Notes: a model not told the origin generated them from the letters alone. 64,000 nucleotides of DNA from Bacteroidaceae bacterium (GCA_024398785.1 JAKSIO010000010.1:1-64000); one strand, 5' to 3'. Numbered from the stretch's first letter, positions 16,686 to 26,450 are shown. Made by a program: numbers and translations.

Positions 16686-18737
16686 TTAGAAGTTTATGAA
16701 ATAACTTAGTGACGGAATAATGTGTCTGAAATAAATCAGGTCATAGGTGACATGCATTGTTGGAATGTCGCCTTTATTGCTGCCTGCTCTAAAATGAATA
16801 TACATCGGATTCGGATGGCGTGTGGCATCGTATAATGAGAAAGATAATCCATGTTTGAAATTACCCTTGGTATTGAAATGATAATTGGCTGACAAGTCAA
16901 GACGCATGTAACTGTCCATTCTGTCAGAATTATGTCTGTTCAATTCCGGAACGGCTTTTCCGTTGATCAGATAAATCTGTTTTATGGAAGTGAAGGGTGC
17001 ACCGCTTGCGTAAACAAAACAAGCGCCAATATCCCAGTTCCTATTGAATCTGTATGTTGCCACAATGTTAAGTTCATGTGGCCTTTCTCCTGATGCGGGA
17101 TAATATTCATTGTAACCGTTGTTACTGAATGTCCGGCGTGAACGGGTAAAACAGTAGCTTATCCACCCGTTGAATTTTCCTTTATTCTTCTGTATCATTA
17201 TTGAGCCTCCGAAACTGTAACCATGCCCGTATAACAGGTAGTTGTCAGGATTTTGGTCTTGAAGGATTTCAAACATGTTGCCTCTGTATTCCACTTGTCC
17301 CAATAATTTTTTGCAGAAGCCGCACAATTCCAGAGCAAGTGCATCATTCAAAAAACTTTTTGTGTACGTAAGGTCGGCTCCTACAGCATATTGTGGTGCT
17401 CTATTGATGTCTGAGGGACTCAGATAAAAGTCATAGTTCATTCCAATATTCGATAATGATACCTTGGAAAGCGGTTGAGTTTGCCGGCCTAATCCCAATT
17501 CGATTTTTCCGATTGTATTGTTGGAATATGACAATGTAATGCTAGGATCAAGATTGAAATAAATATTATTGCATACAAACATTCCGCCTTTCAGTGCTCC
17601 ATGCAGTTCCCAATGAGTGTTGAAATAGTGTTTGTATTCTGCATACAGTGAATAGAATGTTGAAGCTGAATTCGGAGTGTTTTTTGAATTGCCGGAATAT
17701 GAATATACTCTTTGAGGCTGGATCATGAAATGTTGGATTCTTAGTCCGGCTGTCAGGAAATTGAAGTCAAAATTCAAATTATATCCAAGTTCTCTGGTGC
17801 GTGAGTCAATTTTGTATAGCAAATCGGTATTTGTTTCTTTTCCGACTGAGTTATATTCCGTGCAATAAACGTTGTTTGAAAGGATAAATCGGTCAAACGT
17901 ATGTCTGTGGTAAACCTGGCCCAACATATTTTGCCAGTTTAATTTCAAGTTGCCGCCATAATTCACATAGTCAAAACTGCAGTTGTCATTTCCGAAATAT
18001 GCGGCAACACGGATAAAGTCATTGGTTGTAGGCTTGCTCAGAAGTGTAAAGTTGTAATCGCTGAAATTATATGTAAGGTTGTAACCGGTGCCGCTGATAA
18101 GGTTGCCATACAATAGGTTCAGATAAGAGGTGCGTGCTGACAAAATAATTTTTGTTTTGTCATTTGCCTTTATTCTCAAGGAAGCTTGGGATGAAATCAG
18201 TCCAACTTCGGCATCAGCTGATAAAATCCTGTTCTGATCTGTGTCAGTGTCGGTGCTTACGTTGAATTCTCCGCCAATGAAATTTGACGCATTGGCGCTG
18301 AATGTATTGTATTTCAAGCTGAATTCAGAGAAGTGAAACGGATTGAATAGAGAAAATATACCCATCAGGTGCGCTGCTCCGTACACAGGAACACCGTCCA
18401 TCAGTATGCCGGTATGCTGCGGTTCAGCCCCCTGGATACTGATTCCACCTTCTGTTTCTGAATTGGTTCTGATGCGCGGCAGAAACTGGATAATGCGGAC
18501 AGGGTCGGCATTACCAAGTACCTTAGGCATCGTTTTGAATAATTCTTTGTTGAGAACTATTTCGCCTTTGGTGCTGATGCGGAATTTCGTATCAACTTTA
18601 TCTGCAACAATGTCAACGTTTTCAAGACTGATTGACGACGTATCCTGCAATGGAGCTGCAGACAAACTGCCAGTATAGCAGATAGATAAAATTAAGAGAT
18701 ATGTTGGTTTTAGAAATTCTTTGATTTTATTGTCCAT
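16686..18737 (-). CDS. TonB-dependent outer-membrane receptor
   Basis: 683-aa receptor with signal peptide (to about SLSAAP, residue 29), a plug domain (about 35-160, including GGISIQGAEPQHTGILMDGV) and a 22-strand-type barrel ending in YFINF with the terminal aromatic expected for outer-membrane insertion. Receptors of this subgroup often carry an N-terminal carboxypeptidase-like regulatory domain; here it is absent and the plug follows the signal peptide almost directly. Its start overlaps the 3' end of the hydrolase gene by 28 bp and its stop is two bases from the DUF4249 lipoprotein. Ligand not predictable; the hydrolase neighbour hints at an ester or peptide-like substrate. Confidence 0.88.
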   Translation of the reverse strand: MDNKIKEFLKPTYLLILSICYTGSLSAAPLQDTSSISLENVDIVADKVDTKFRISTKGEIVLNKELFKTMPKVLGNADPVRIIQFLPRIRTNSETEGGISIQGAEPQHTGILMDGVPVYGAAHLMGIFSLFNPFHFSEFSLKYNTFSANASNFIGGEFNVSTDTDTDQNRILSADAEVGLISSQASLRIKANDKTKIILSARTSYLNLLYGNLISGTGYNLTYNFSDYNFTLLSKPTTNDFIRVAAYFGNDNCSFDYVNYGGNLKLNWQNMLGQVYHRHTFDRFILSNNVYCTEYNSVGKETNTDLLYKIDSRTRELGYNLNFDFNFLTAGLRIQHFMIQPQRVYSYSGNSKNTPNSASTFYSLYAEYKHYFNTHWELHGALKGGMFVCNNIYFNLDPSITLSYSNNTIGKIELGLGRQTQPLSKVSLSNIGMNYDFYLSPSDINRAPQYAVGADLTYTKSFLNDALALELCGFCKKLLGQVEYRGNMFEILQDQNPDNYLLYGHGYSFGGSIMIQKNKGKFNGWISYCFTRSRRTFSNNGYNEYYPASGERPHELNIVATYRFNRNWDIGACFVYASGAPFTSIKQIYLINGKAVPELNRHNSDRMDSYMRLDLSANYHFNTKGNFKHGLSFSLYDATRHPNPMYIHFRAGSNKGDIPTMHVTYDLIYFRHIIPSLSYFINF

Positions 18738-19582
18738 TCAGCAGGAAAATCGCTTAAGTCTTTGTTTTTAAAGATCTTCTCTCCAAGTTCAGTTTTACCC
18801 TTAAGTTGATAGTCCAACCAGGCAATTGCCATTGGTGAAAATTCACCGCCGAACTCTTTCAGATATGTTCCTCCGTGACCAACGGGGAAATTTACTTGAG
18901 CGACAGGAAGAGTAGAATATTTTTCATAATCAATGTTGGCATTGTCATAAGCCATATCTGTCGGACCGCCAATAACATAAAGAATTGGTCCGTGAATTTT
19001 ATATACTGATTCAGGAGTGGCCTGGGCCATTGACAGATTTCCCATACCGCTATTCATGATAACGGATGTTTTTACACGTGGATCTGCAGATGCATATATA
19101 GCCTGGGCTCCTCCGCAAGACATTCCCATTGCACAAATCTTGTCAATATCAACTTTTTTATAATAATCTCCCTTTTTTGTATTGGATTGTGCGCATATCC
19201 AATCCATTGCTTCAATCAGCTGCTCAGGACTTGTACCTCCTTGAGGATGTGTTTGCGGTTCTCCATATTTTCCTTTATCAAACGGACCGATGCCGATTAC
19301 TACATATCCCATAGAAGCGACCTGGTTCAAATAATGCTCATGTTCAAGGCTTGAATTTGCGCAGGCTCCGTTACCGAAAACAATAATCGGGAGTTTTCCT
19401 TCCGCTTTGACTGCAGCTTTCATGTCCATAGGACGGTATATTGTAAATCCCGGCATATCTTTTTCCTGTACAGCAACTGCTTTGTACGGACCGTTTCCTC
19501 CGTTATCAATCATTTTTGTATCAAGAACTTCTGCATTGATACCCAGACATAATAATGGTAGAGCTAATAATAATTTCTTCAT
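18710..19582 (-). CDS. Exported alpha/beta hydrolase (chlorophyllase/dienelactone hydrolase-like)
   Basis: 290-aa secreted hydrolase. The signal peptide MKKLLLALPLLCLGINA is followed by an alpha/beta-hydrolase fold: IIVFGNGAC (about 66-74) near the oxyanion hole, the nucleophile elbow GMSCG (153-157, Ser155), and a C-terminal histidine in FPVGHGG (H237). D209 or D213 could complete the triad. The fold class is clear; the substrate is not. It is first in an operon with the TonB-dependent receptor (28-bp overlap) and the DUF4249 lipoprotein, so it may process what that receptor imports. A full-consensus promoter lies upstream. Confidence 0.85.
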   Translation of the reverse strand: MKKLLLALPLLCLGINAEVLDTKMIDNGGNGPYKAVAVQEKDMPGFTIYRPMDMKAAVKAEGKLPIIVFGNGACANSSLEHEHYLNQVASMGYVVIGIGPFDKGKYGEPQTHPQGGTSPEQLIEAMDWICAQSNTKKGDYYKKVDIDKICAMGMSCGGAQAIYASADPRVKTSVIMNSGMGNLSMAQATPESVYKIHGPILYVIGGPTDMAYDNANIDYEKYSTLPVAQVNFPVGHGGTYLKEFGGEFSPMAIAWLDYQLKGKTELGEKIFKNKDLSDFPAEWTIKSKNF

Positions 19583-19606
19583 TTTATGTTAAATTTAATG
19601 TTTCTG

Positions 19607-19638
19607 CAAATTTACATATATTTGCTATATCAGCCAAA
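19607..19638 (-). promoter_or_regulatory. Promoter of the hydrolase-receptor-DUF4249 operon
   Basis: On the minus strand TTTG (19638-19635), a 20-bp spacer and TAAATTTG (19614-19607) give a full Bacteroidota -33/-7 match. The expected leader before the ATG at 19582 is about 20 nt. Confidence 0.7.
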
Positions 19639-19645
19639 ATGTATT

Positions 19646-21307
19646 TTATAGCAAACTGTTTGTTTCAATGTTGAATATTTTGTTACAGATTTGCAACGAT
19701 GTCTCTCTGTGTGCAATGATAATAATGGTAATTCTATTATTGCTGTTATTGTTCAGTGCGGCAATGGATTTATTGACAGCTTTTTCAGTTTCTGAATCCA
19801 AAGCTGAAGTAGCCTCATCAAAGAATAAAACATCTGCACCTTTGTACAGTGCCCGGGCTATACCAATGCGTTGCTTCTGTCCTCCCGAGATACGGCTTCC
19901 GGCTTCTCCTATGCGGGTATCAAGTCCATCCGGTAATTCTCTTACAAAGTCATCCAATTCCGCCGCTTTTACAACTTGCTCAATACGTTTGTAGTCAATC
20001 TGGTCATGGGTACATCCAAGAGCTATATTTTCAGCAAGTGATATATCTCCGATAAAAACATCTTGTGCAACGTAACCTACACGTTTCTGCCAATTCGCAG
20101 TATTTTCTTCAGTAAGTTCTGTCCCGTCAATCTTTATTGAGCCTTTGTTTGCCGGGAAGAGCCCCAGCAGCAAATTGAATATGGTACTTTTTCCGGAACC
20201 TGTACGTCCTTTGAAGCCAAAGATATCACCTTTGTTTATGGTAAGGTTCACATTGTTCAGGAGAGGGTTGTCATCGTATCCGAAACAAAGGTTTTCAACT
20301 TTGATCTCCTTTTTGAAATCAAGAGGAATAATATCGTGAATGTGTTCTTTCTCTATAGGCTGACATTCGCGTTTTACAACATCTTTTGCGTATGTGGTAT
20401 TATTGATGATGTTATAGGTAGATATGAGTTCACGTATTGCCGGTATCATTCGCATTACTGCAACTGCAAATACACCAAGGAACAATTTCATGTCGTCAAG
20501 TTGTGTCTCATTAACAAAAACTACAAGTAATGCGGCAACAATTGCAATTCCTATTTCAAGAAGATATCCCGGCAAAGACTCGATTGAAACACGTCTTACA
20601 GAATATTTTGAGATAAGTGACAGTCCGCTTTCAAATCTGTCAAGCATCACATCGTATGCTCCGTTTATCTGCATTTCGGCATATCCTTTGAATGTTTCCT
20701 GCACAAGTTTCTGCTGGTCGCGCCGTTTACGGAACTCTTCCATACCAAGGCGTCGCAACTCTTTTTTTACCAGGAGCATATAAATGAGGATAATCGGTAC
20801 AATGGCGCAGAAGACAAGTGATGTGGATTTTATATCCGCTATCAGCAATCCGGCAATCAGTCCGATACAGAATATACTGTCTCCCACAAAACGGATAATT
20901 GAGGAAAAGTATCCCGTAGCAAAATCATAACAGGCTCCGTTAATGTCATACGCCAGTTCCGATGAGTTTGATTCTTTTACAAAAAGCAAACCTTTAGCAT
21001 ACAGATTGCGGAACATGGTGTTTGAATAGTGTCTGTAGAGGGATAACAGGTATTTATTCTGGTACCTTATGATCAGCATACAGAGAATTCCGCGTACTAT
21101 CATTGTCACAATGGTGGTGACGGCAACCTCAAATTTATAGTCAGCAAAGACAGAGTCTGACTCAAGCACCAGTGAAAGAACAGGAATCAGCAGTGCTATG
21201 CCACAAATGTCAAGAATTGATTTCAGTGGAATAAAAGCTACAGCAAGATAACCTTTGGATTTTTTTTCCGGTGGAATCATTTTCCACATTTCCGCAAATC
21301 TTGTCAT
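19646..21307 (-). CDS. ABC exporter half-transporter (MsbA/PglK-like)
   Basis: 553-aa fusion of a membrane domain (several hydrophobic helices within residues 20-300) and an ATP-binding domain. Walker A is GRTGSGKST (about 364-372), the signature is ISGGQKQR (about 473-480) and Walker B reads VLFFDEATSALD. The arrangement is that of homodimeric type IV exporters moving lipids, lipid-linked glycans or peptides outward. Some residues are compatible with glycan flippases such as PglK, but this cannot be decided. It is divergent from rnr; a TAACTTTG element with a TTG at 20-bp distance lies 28-58 bp upstream. Confidence 0.88.
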   Translation of the reverse strand: MTRFAEMWKMIPPEKKSKGYLAVAFIPLKSILDICGIALLIPVLSLVLESDSVFADYKFEVAVTTIVTMIVRGILCMLIIRYQNKYLLSLYRHYSNTMFRNLYAKGLLFVKESNSSELAYDINGACYDFATGYFSSIIRFVGDSIFCIGLIAGLLIADIKSTSLVFCAIVPIILIYMLLVKKELRRLGMEEFRKRRDQQKLVQETFKGYAEMQINGAYDVMLDRFESGLSLISKYSVRRVSIESLPGYLLEIGIAIVAALLVVFVNETQLDDMKLFLGVFAVAVMRMIPAIRELISTYNIINNTTYAKDVVKRECQPIEKEHIHDIIPLDFKKEIKVENLCFGYDDNPLLNNVNLTINKGDIFGFKGRTGSGKSTIFNLLLGLFPANKGSIKIDGTELTEENTANWQKRVGYVAQDVFIGDISLAENIALGCTHDQIDYKRIEQVVKAAELDDFVRELPDGLDTRIGEAGSRISGGQKQRIGIARALYKGADVLFFDEATSALDSETEKAVNKSIAALNNNSNNRITIIIIAHRETSLQICNKIFNIETNSLL

Positions 21308-21334
21308 ATAATGTCTTGGGTTTTATTGAAGTTA

Positions 21335-21365
21335 CAAAGTTAGCATAATTATGTTATCTTTGCAA
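21335..21365 (-). promoter_or_regulatory. Probable promoter of the ABC exporter gene, overlapping the rnr promoter
   Basis: Minus strand: TTG (21365-21363), 20-bp spacer, TAACTTTG (21342-21335). The plus-strand element TATCTTTG at 21355-21362, 26 bp before the rnr ATG, lies inside it, so the two divergent promoters share DNA. Confidence 0.55.
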
Positions 21366-21387
21366 TGTTATAACAAATTACCATAAT

Positions 21388-23556
21388 ATGGGACGTTCAA
21401 AAAGAAATGCATTCAAACAGGCTGCTCAACGGATAACCGATGCCATCATTGTGTTTTTCAGAGAAAACCAATCGGGACAATTTACTGCAAAACAGGTATG
21501 TAAATCCATAGGTCTCGGTTCAAACCAATATGCTGCATGTATTGAAATACTGGGCGATCTTGCATTTGACGGTTTCCTGAAAGAGGATAACGGTTTATTC
21601 TCAATCGCAATAAAAGACACATGTGTTGAAGGAACTATTGTCCGAAAATCAAGCGGTCGCTATCTGTTTGTGTCCGACAGTGATAAAGACGATAAGGTTC
21701 AGGTAGCCGAACGTAATCTAAACGGCGCATTGAACGGTGATAAGGTCCGTTTTGTCAGGTTCGCAACCCGTCTGCATTCTGCTCCTGAAGGAAAGGTACT
21801 TGAGGTTATCAGCCGTTCACGTGACACATTTGTAGGAACGCTGCAAGTGGATCGCAATTATGCCTTTCTGGCAACAGATAACCGTGTTGGATATGATATT
21901 TTTATTCCCAAAGGAAATTTAAAAGGTGGTCTTTCCGGTCAGAAAGCTGTGGTTAAAGTAGTAGAATGGCCAAGCAAGGGCAACCCCAGTCCTATAGGTA
22001 AAGTAGTGGATATACTTGGTCAGACGGGCGATAACAATACCGAGATGCATGCAATTCTTGCAGAATTCGGTTTACCGTACGATTATCCTGAAAATGTGGC
22101 GCAGGCAGCAGAACAAATCCCCGATAAAATCACTCCTGCTGCTCTTGATGGGCGTCTTGATTTCCGTTCAACTTTTACAATAACAATTGACCCGCGTGAT
22201 GCGAAAGATTTTGACGATGCCATTTCAATAAAGAGCCTTAAGAACGGCTGGTATCAAGTGGGAGTTCATATTGCAGACGTCAGTTATTATGTTCAGGAAG
22301 GCGGAATTATTGATAAAGAGGCATACAAAAGGGGTACTTCCATTTATCTTGTTGACAGAACAATACCCATGTTCCCTGAGAAGCTTTGTAACGACCTCTG
22401 TTCTTTAAATGAAAACACCGATAAATTGGCATATTCCGTCATATTTACAATTTCGTCTTCCGGAGTTGTTAAAGAAACCAATATTCAGCGTACTGTAATC
22501 AACAGCAATCGTCGTTTCACGTATGAACAAGTACAGGAAATTATTGATAAAAGAAACGATGAAAAGGCATTAAATACCCTTTTCGGACATGAATTTTCAA
22601 AGGAATTGCTTATTTTGAACGATATTGCGCAGAATTTGCGTGAAAAACGGTTCCAGGATGGTGCTGTGCGCTTTGATCGTGAGGAGGTGCGTTTTGAGAT
22701 AGATCAGACAGGTGCTCCAACCAGCGTTTATTTCAAAAAGTCTCTTGAGGCAAACAACCTTGTTGAAGAATTCATGCTTCTTGCCAACCGTGCTGTTGCT
22801 GAATTCATTGGTGATACAAAAGAAAAAACAAAGAAGACCTTTGTATATCGTGTTCATGAAAAACCCGATATTGAAAAACTTGAACGCCTGTCACAGTTTG
22901 TTGCAAGGTTCGGTCACCGCATTAAGATAGACGGATCCAAAAAGGAATTGAGCCGTTCTATAAATAAGCTTTTGAGCGATGTAAAGGGAAAACGTGAGCA
23001 GAACCTTGTTGAAAGTATTTCTTTACGCTCAATGCCTAAGGCTTTATATACAACCCACAATGTTGGTCACTATGGTCTTGCATTTGATTTTTATACCCAC
23101 TTTACATCTCCTATACGCCGTTATCCCGATTTGATGGTACACCGCCTTCTTACGCGCTATCTTGCAAGCGGGCGTAGTGTCAACCAGCAGAAACTTGAAG
23201 ATTGCTGTGAACATTGCTCCAATATGGAACAGCTTGCTGAGCAGGCCGAACGTGCCAGCATAAAGTACAAGCAGGTTGAGTACATGAGCAAGCACATGGG
23301 TATCCCTTACGATGCCACAATCAGCGGTGTAACCGAATGGGGAATTTATGCCGAAATAAATGAAAACAAGTGCGAGGGTCTTATTTCAATACATGACCTG
23401 GAAGGCGACTTTTATGTGTTCGACGAAAAAAATTATTGTCTAATAGGCCAGCGAACGCACAAGCGTTATACACTTGGAGACCAGATTAAAATTGAAGTAA
23501 GAAATTGCAATTTGGAGAAAAAACAGATGGACTACATTATCTCCAAAGAAAAATGA
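21388..23556 (+). CDS. rnr: Ribonuclease R
   Basis: 3'-5' exoribonuclease of the RNase II/R family, able to digest structured RNA. The 722-aa protein has an N-terminal winged-helix region, cold-shock domains (about 80-235), the RNB catalytic domain with the metal-binding aspartates in DPRDAKDFDDA (D268, D274, D276, D277), and a C-terminal S1 domain (about 640-720). The ATG at 21388 gives the standard N-terminus. It carries its own TATCTTTG -7 element and precedes comM by 45 bp. Confidence 0.96.
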   Translation: MGRSKRNAFKQAAQRITDAIIVFFRENQSGQFTAKQVCKSIGLGSNQYAACIEILGDLAFDGFLKEDNGLFSIAIKDTCVEGTIVRKSSGRYLFVSDSDKDDKVQVAERNLNGALNGDKVRFVRFATRLHSAPEGKVLEVISRSRDTFVGTLQVDRNYAFLATDNRVGYDIFIPKGNLKGGLSGQKAVVKVVEWPSKGNPSPIGKVVDILGQTGDNNTEMHAILAEFGLPYDYPENVAQAAEQIPDKITPAALDGRLDFRSTFTITIDPRDAKDFDDAISIKSLKNGWYQVGVHIADVSYYVQEGGIIDKEAYKRGTSIYLVDRTIPMFPEKLCNDLCSLNENTDKLAYSVIFTISSSGVVKETNIQRTVINSNRRFTYEQVQEIIDKRNDEKALNTLFGHEFSKELLILNDIAQNLREKRFQDGAVRFDREEVRFEIDQTGAPTSVYFKKSLEANNLVEEFMLLANRAVAEFIGDTKEKTKKTFVYRVHEKPDIEKLERLSQFVARFGHRIKIDGSKKELSRSINKLLSDVKGKREQNLVESISLRSMPKALYTTHNVGHYGLAFDFYTHFTSPIRRYPDLMVHRLLTRYLASGRSVNQQKLEDCCEHCSNMEQLAEQAERASIKYKQVEYMSKHMGIPYDATISGVTEWGIYAEINENKCEGLISIHDLEGDFYVFDEKNYCLIGQRTHKRYTLGDQIKIEVRNCNLEKKQMDYIISKEK

Positions 23557-23601
23557 TACAAAAGATTACCATGAAAAACATTATCAACGAATATAAATAC
23601 C

Positions 23602-25143
23602 ATGTTAGTAAAAGTCTATGGCAGCGCGGTTCAAGGAATCGACGCTTGCGTTATCACCATCGAAGTTCAGGTTGAACGTGGAATCAAATTCTTTTTGGTA
23701 GGTCTGCCTGACAGTGCTGTGCGTGAAAGTCATGAACGTATTGTTGCAGCATTGCAGTTAAGTGGTTTCAAATTTCCCTCAAGACAGGTCATAATCAATA
23801 TGGCTCCGGCTGATGTCCGCAAAGAAGGAGCAGCGTATGATCTACCTCTGGCTGTTGGAATCCTTTCTGCGTGCGGTGAGATCAGTTCCGATTTGCTGGG
23901 TTATTACACTATTATGGGAGAACTCAGTCTTGACGGATCTTTAATGCCGTTGCGTGGTGCATTGTCAATGGCAATTAAGGCTAAGGAGAGCGGTTTCAAA
24001 GGAATAATCATCCCGTCTCACAATATATCAGAGGCCAGTGTTGTTGCCGACAGTACTTTCTCAGTTTACGGGGCGGACAACCTGCTTGCCGTAGCTGAAT
24101 TCCTGAACGGCAACTTGGATTCGCTTCATAAGGCGACAACTGCATCTGAAGGAGAGGAATTTCAGGATGAATCAAATAATCTCGATTTCAGCGATGTTTA
24201 TGGGCAGGATTCCGTTAAGCGTGCAATAGAAGTAGCCGCCAGCGGCGGCCATAATCTCATCATGGTAGGCCCGCCTGGTAGCGGTAAGTCCATGATGGCC
24301 ATGCGCATCAATTCAATTCTGCCGCCACTGAGCCAATTGGAAAGTCTTGAAACAACACGCATTCATTCTGTAGCGGGGAAGACAGGCAGCGGCGGTCTTA
24401 TGCGTACCAGACCGTTCAGAGCTCCGCATCATTCAATATCACCGGTTGCTCTTGTAGGCGGAGGTTCCGCCGCATTGCCCGGAGAAATAAGCCTTGCCCA
24501 CAATGGCATACTATTTCTGGATGAACTTCCTGAATTCAGTAAATATACCCTTGAGATGTTGCGCCAACCTCTTGAAGACCGCCGTATTCGTATCTCCAGA
24601 GCAAAATATACAGTTGAATATCCATCAGGTTTTATGTTGGTGGCATCCATGAACCCTTGCCCCTGCGGTTATTACAACCATCCTACCAGGCCATGCACTT
24701 GCACACCCGGAGCAATTTCACGTTATTTATCCCACATATCCGGTCCGTTGCTTGACAGAATAGACTTGCAGGTACAGATCTTGCCGGTTGGCTTTTGTGA
24801 TCTCAGCAATGCAAAGCCAAGTGAAAGTTCTGCAACTATACGTGAACGTGTAATGAGGGTAAGACAGATTCAGTTAGAGCGTTTTGCAAATGACTGCGGA
24901 ATATTCTGTAACGCCCAGATGGACAGTTCTCTATTGCGCAAGTATGCTCAAACCGATGCCGCCGCCCGTCTGTTGTTGGAAAAGGCAATGGACCACCTTC
25001 AATTGTCTGCCCGGGCATACAGTCGTATTCTTAAAGTGGCACGTACAATTGCGGATATGAGCGGAGACAAAATTATCAGGGAGAATCATATTGCCGAAGC
25101 AATAAGTTACAGAATGCTGGACCGCAGTTCGTGGGGCGTATAA
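23602..25143 (+). CDS. comM: ComM/YifB-type Mg-chelatase-like AAA+ protein
   Basis: Hexameric helicase family; in Vibrio ComM promotes branch migration during natural transformation. The 513-aa protein has the N-terminal ChlI-like domain (AVQGIDACVITIEVQVERG start), Walker A GPPGSGKS (223-230), Walker B LFLDELPEF and a cysteine cluster typical of the family (NPCPCGYYNHPTRPCTC, about 352-368). Ends nine bases from the convergent deacetylase gene. With dprA at the other end of the window it is a second transformation-associated protein, although both are also common in bacteria not known to be competent. Confidence 0.93.
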   Translation: MLVKVYGSAVQGIDACVITIEVQVERGIKFFLVGLPDSAVRESHERIVAALQLSGFKFPSRQVIINMAPADVRKEGAAYDLPLAVGILSACGEISSDLLGYYTIMGELSLDGSLMPLRGALSMAIKAKESGFKGIIIPSHNISEASVVADSTFSVYGADNLLAVAEFLNGNLDSLHKATTASEGEEFQDESNNLDFSDVYGQDSVKRAIEVAASGGHNLIMVGPPGSGKSMMAMRINSILPPLSQLESLETTRIHSVAGKTGSGGLMRTRPFRAPHHSISPVALVGGGSAALPGEISLAHNGILFLDELPEFSKYTLEMLRQPLEDRRIRISRAKYTVEYPSGFMLVASMNPCPCGYYNHPTRPCTCTPGAISRYLSHISGPLLDRIDLQVQILPVGFCDLSNAKPSESSATIRERVMRVRQIQLERFANDCGIFCNAQMDSSLLRKYAQTDAAARLLLEKAMDHLQLSARAYSRILKVARTIADMSGDKIIRENHIAEAISYRMLDRSSWGV

Positions 25144-25152
25144 AGGCCGGGG

Positions 25153-25761
25153 TTACAATGTCTTGAATTCGTAACCCTGTGCAATGAGCCATTCAATTGA
25201 CCGTGCAAGGGAATTGTACAGATTATTGCATGAACGCAATGAGTCATGAAATACAATAATGGAACCGTTGCGGGTATATTTTTTGATAATGTCAAAGACC
25301 TTGTCCGCGCTGACCTGTTTGCTGTAATCACGGGTAACTACATCCCAGAATACCACCTGATATGTGTCAGAGAGATAATCCATCTCCCATGGACGTAACA
25401 CTCCGTGTGGGGGGCGGAACAGATTGGTTTTGAAAAAAGCGCCGCACTTGTCAACATTTGCAACATAATCGGAAGAACGCATTTTCATGCCGCGCACATG
25501 GTTGAACGTATGGTTTCCAATACGATGCCCCCGTTCCACTACCTGTTTGAAAATATCCGGGTACTTTCTTACATTGTCACCCACAACAAAAAAAGTGGCT
25601 TTTATATTGTACTGGTCCAGAAGATCAAGAACCCAGGGAGTTACTATAGGAATAGGCCCGTCATCAAACGTAAGGTAAACTGCATGTTCGTTCGGATCTT
25701 TTCTGCAAAGTCCGCGTTTGAATATCTTGGAATATAACCAGGTAGGTTGTTCTATCAGCAT
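25153..25761 (-). CDS. Polysaccharide deacetylase (NodB/CE4 family)
   Basis: 202-aa deacetylase with the catalytic motifs in order: TFDDGP (31-36), HTFNH (84-88, metal ligands), RPPHG (116-120) and a late IIVFHDS motif. No signal peptide is visible, so it may act in the cytoplasm or at the inner face of the membrane, or be exported by another route. Likely substrate is N-acetylated glycan such as peptidoglycan or an envelope polysaccharide; this is family knowledge, not shown here. It reads towards comM and away from the YtxH operon. Confidence 0.92.
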   Translation of the reverse strand: MLIEQPTWLYSKIFKRGLCRKDPNEHAVYLTFDDGPIPIVTPWVLDLLDQYNIKATFFVVGDNVRKYPDIFKQVVERGHRIGNHTFNHVRGMKMRSSDYVANVDKCGAFFKTNLFRPPHGVLRPWEMDYLSDTYQVVFWDVVTRDYSKQVSADKVFDIIKKYTRNGSIIVFHDSLRSCNNLYNSLARSIEWLIAQGYEFKTL

Positions 25762-25909
25762 ATATAGTCAGGACGGCAAGCCGGATTTTAATCAATAATT
25801 GCGTTTATTTTGCGAAAGTACATCATATTTCGGAAATATTTTATTCCTTTGCATAAAAATGCAATAATTGCGTTATTACCAAAGTTATTAATACATTAAA
25901 TTTGAGATT

Positions 25910-26107
25910 ATGAAAATTGGTTCAATTGTTTCATTCACATTAGGAGCAGCAATAGGAGCTGCCGCTGTTGCGGTCTATCTTTCAACAGAAGGAGGTTCAA
26001 CTGCAAGAGATAAAATTGCAGAAGGGTTAGACAAAATCTCTGATACAATTGAAGACTTGAAGAAGAAAGTTGTTAACGCAGATCAGGAAAAAGCTGATGT
26101 TGATTGA
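25910..26107 (+). CDS. YtxH domain protein
   Basis: 65-aa membrane-anchored protein: one N-terminal hydrophobic segment (LGAAIGAAAVAVYLS, about 11-25) followed by a charged helix. This is the small-gene pattern of YtxH family proteins, often found with phage-holin-like proteins in Bacteroidota. It is first in an operon with the holin-like gene, whose ATG lies 11 bp before this stop codon. Function unknown, perhaps envelope stress. Confidence 0.85.
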   Translation: MKIGSIVSFTLGAAIGAAAVAVYLSTEGGSTARDKIAEGLDKISDTIEDLKKKVVNADQEKADVD

Positions 26108-26450
26108 TTCAATTACTAAAATATTCGGGAGTCTTGAATCGGATACAAAGGCTCTTGTTGAAAATGAAACGGACCAGTTGCGCCTTAAAACAATAAAGGC
26201 TTTGTCTGTTGTGATGAGTGCGCTGGTTACCTGTTTTGTTCTGGCTCTTGTGCTTATGGCCGCCCTGTTGTTCCTGACTATGGCTTTGGGGCAGTGGCTT
26301 GGAGTCATATTGGAGAACGCAATATTGGGATACCTGATAGTAGGCGGTGTATTTCTTCTCATATTTGTTGTGTTAATGATTTCAAAAAGCAAATTGTTCA
26401 TCAACAGATTTGTTTCCCTATTTGTCAAACTGTTTTATTCTGAAAAGTAA
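26097..26450 (+). CDS. Phage-holin-superfamily-III-like membrane protein
   Basis: 117-aa protein with two strongly hydrophobic segments (about 45-65 and 75-100) and charged ends, matching the holin-X / YqjE-like membrane families that accompany YtxH genes. I start it at the ATG at 26097, overlapping ytxH by 11 bp; an earlier in-frame start would add nine residues. There is no sign of a prophage around it, so it is a chromosomal envelope protein rather than a lysis holin. Confidence 0.75.
   Translation: MLIDSITKIFGSLESDTKALVENETDQLRLKTIKALSVVMSALVTCFVLALVLMAALLFLTMALGQWLGVILENAILGYLIVGGVFLLIFVVLMISKSKLFINRFVSLFVKLFYSEK

Noticed and set aside
17159-17168. TTATCCACC in the TonB-dependent receptor gene, near a DnaA box
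   Set aside because: A single one-mismatch occurrence inside a coding region with no neighbours; expected by chance.
26097-26450. Holin-like protein as evidence of a prophage
   Set aside because: Neighbours are a YtxH protein and envelope genes; no phage structural, lysis or integrase genes are present.
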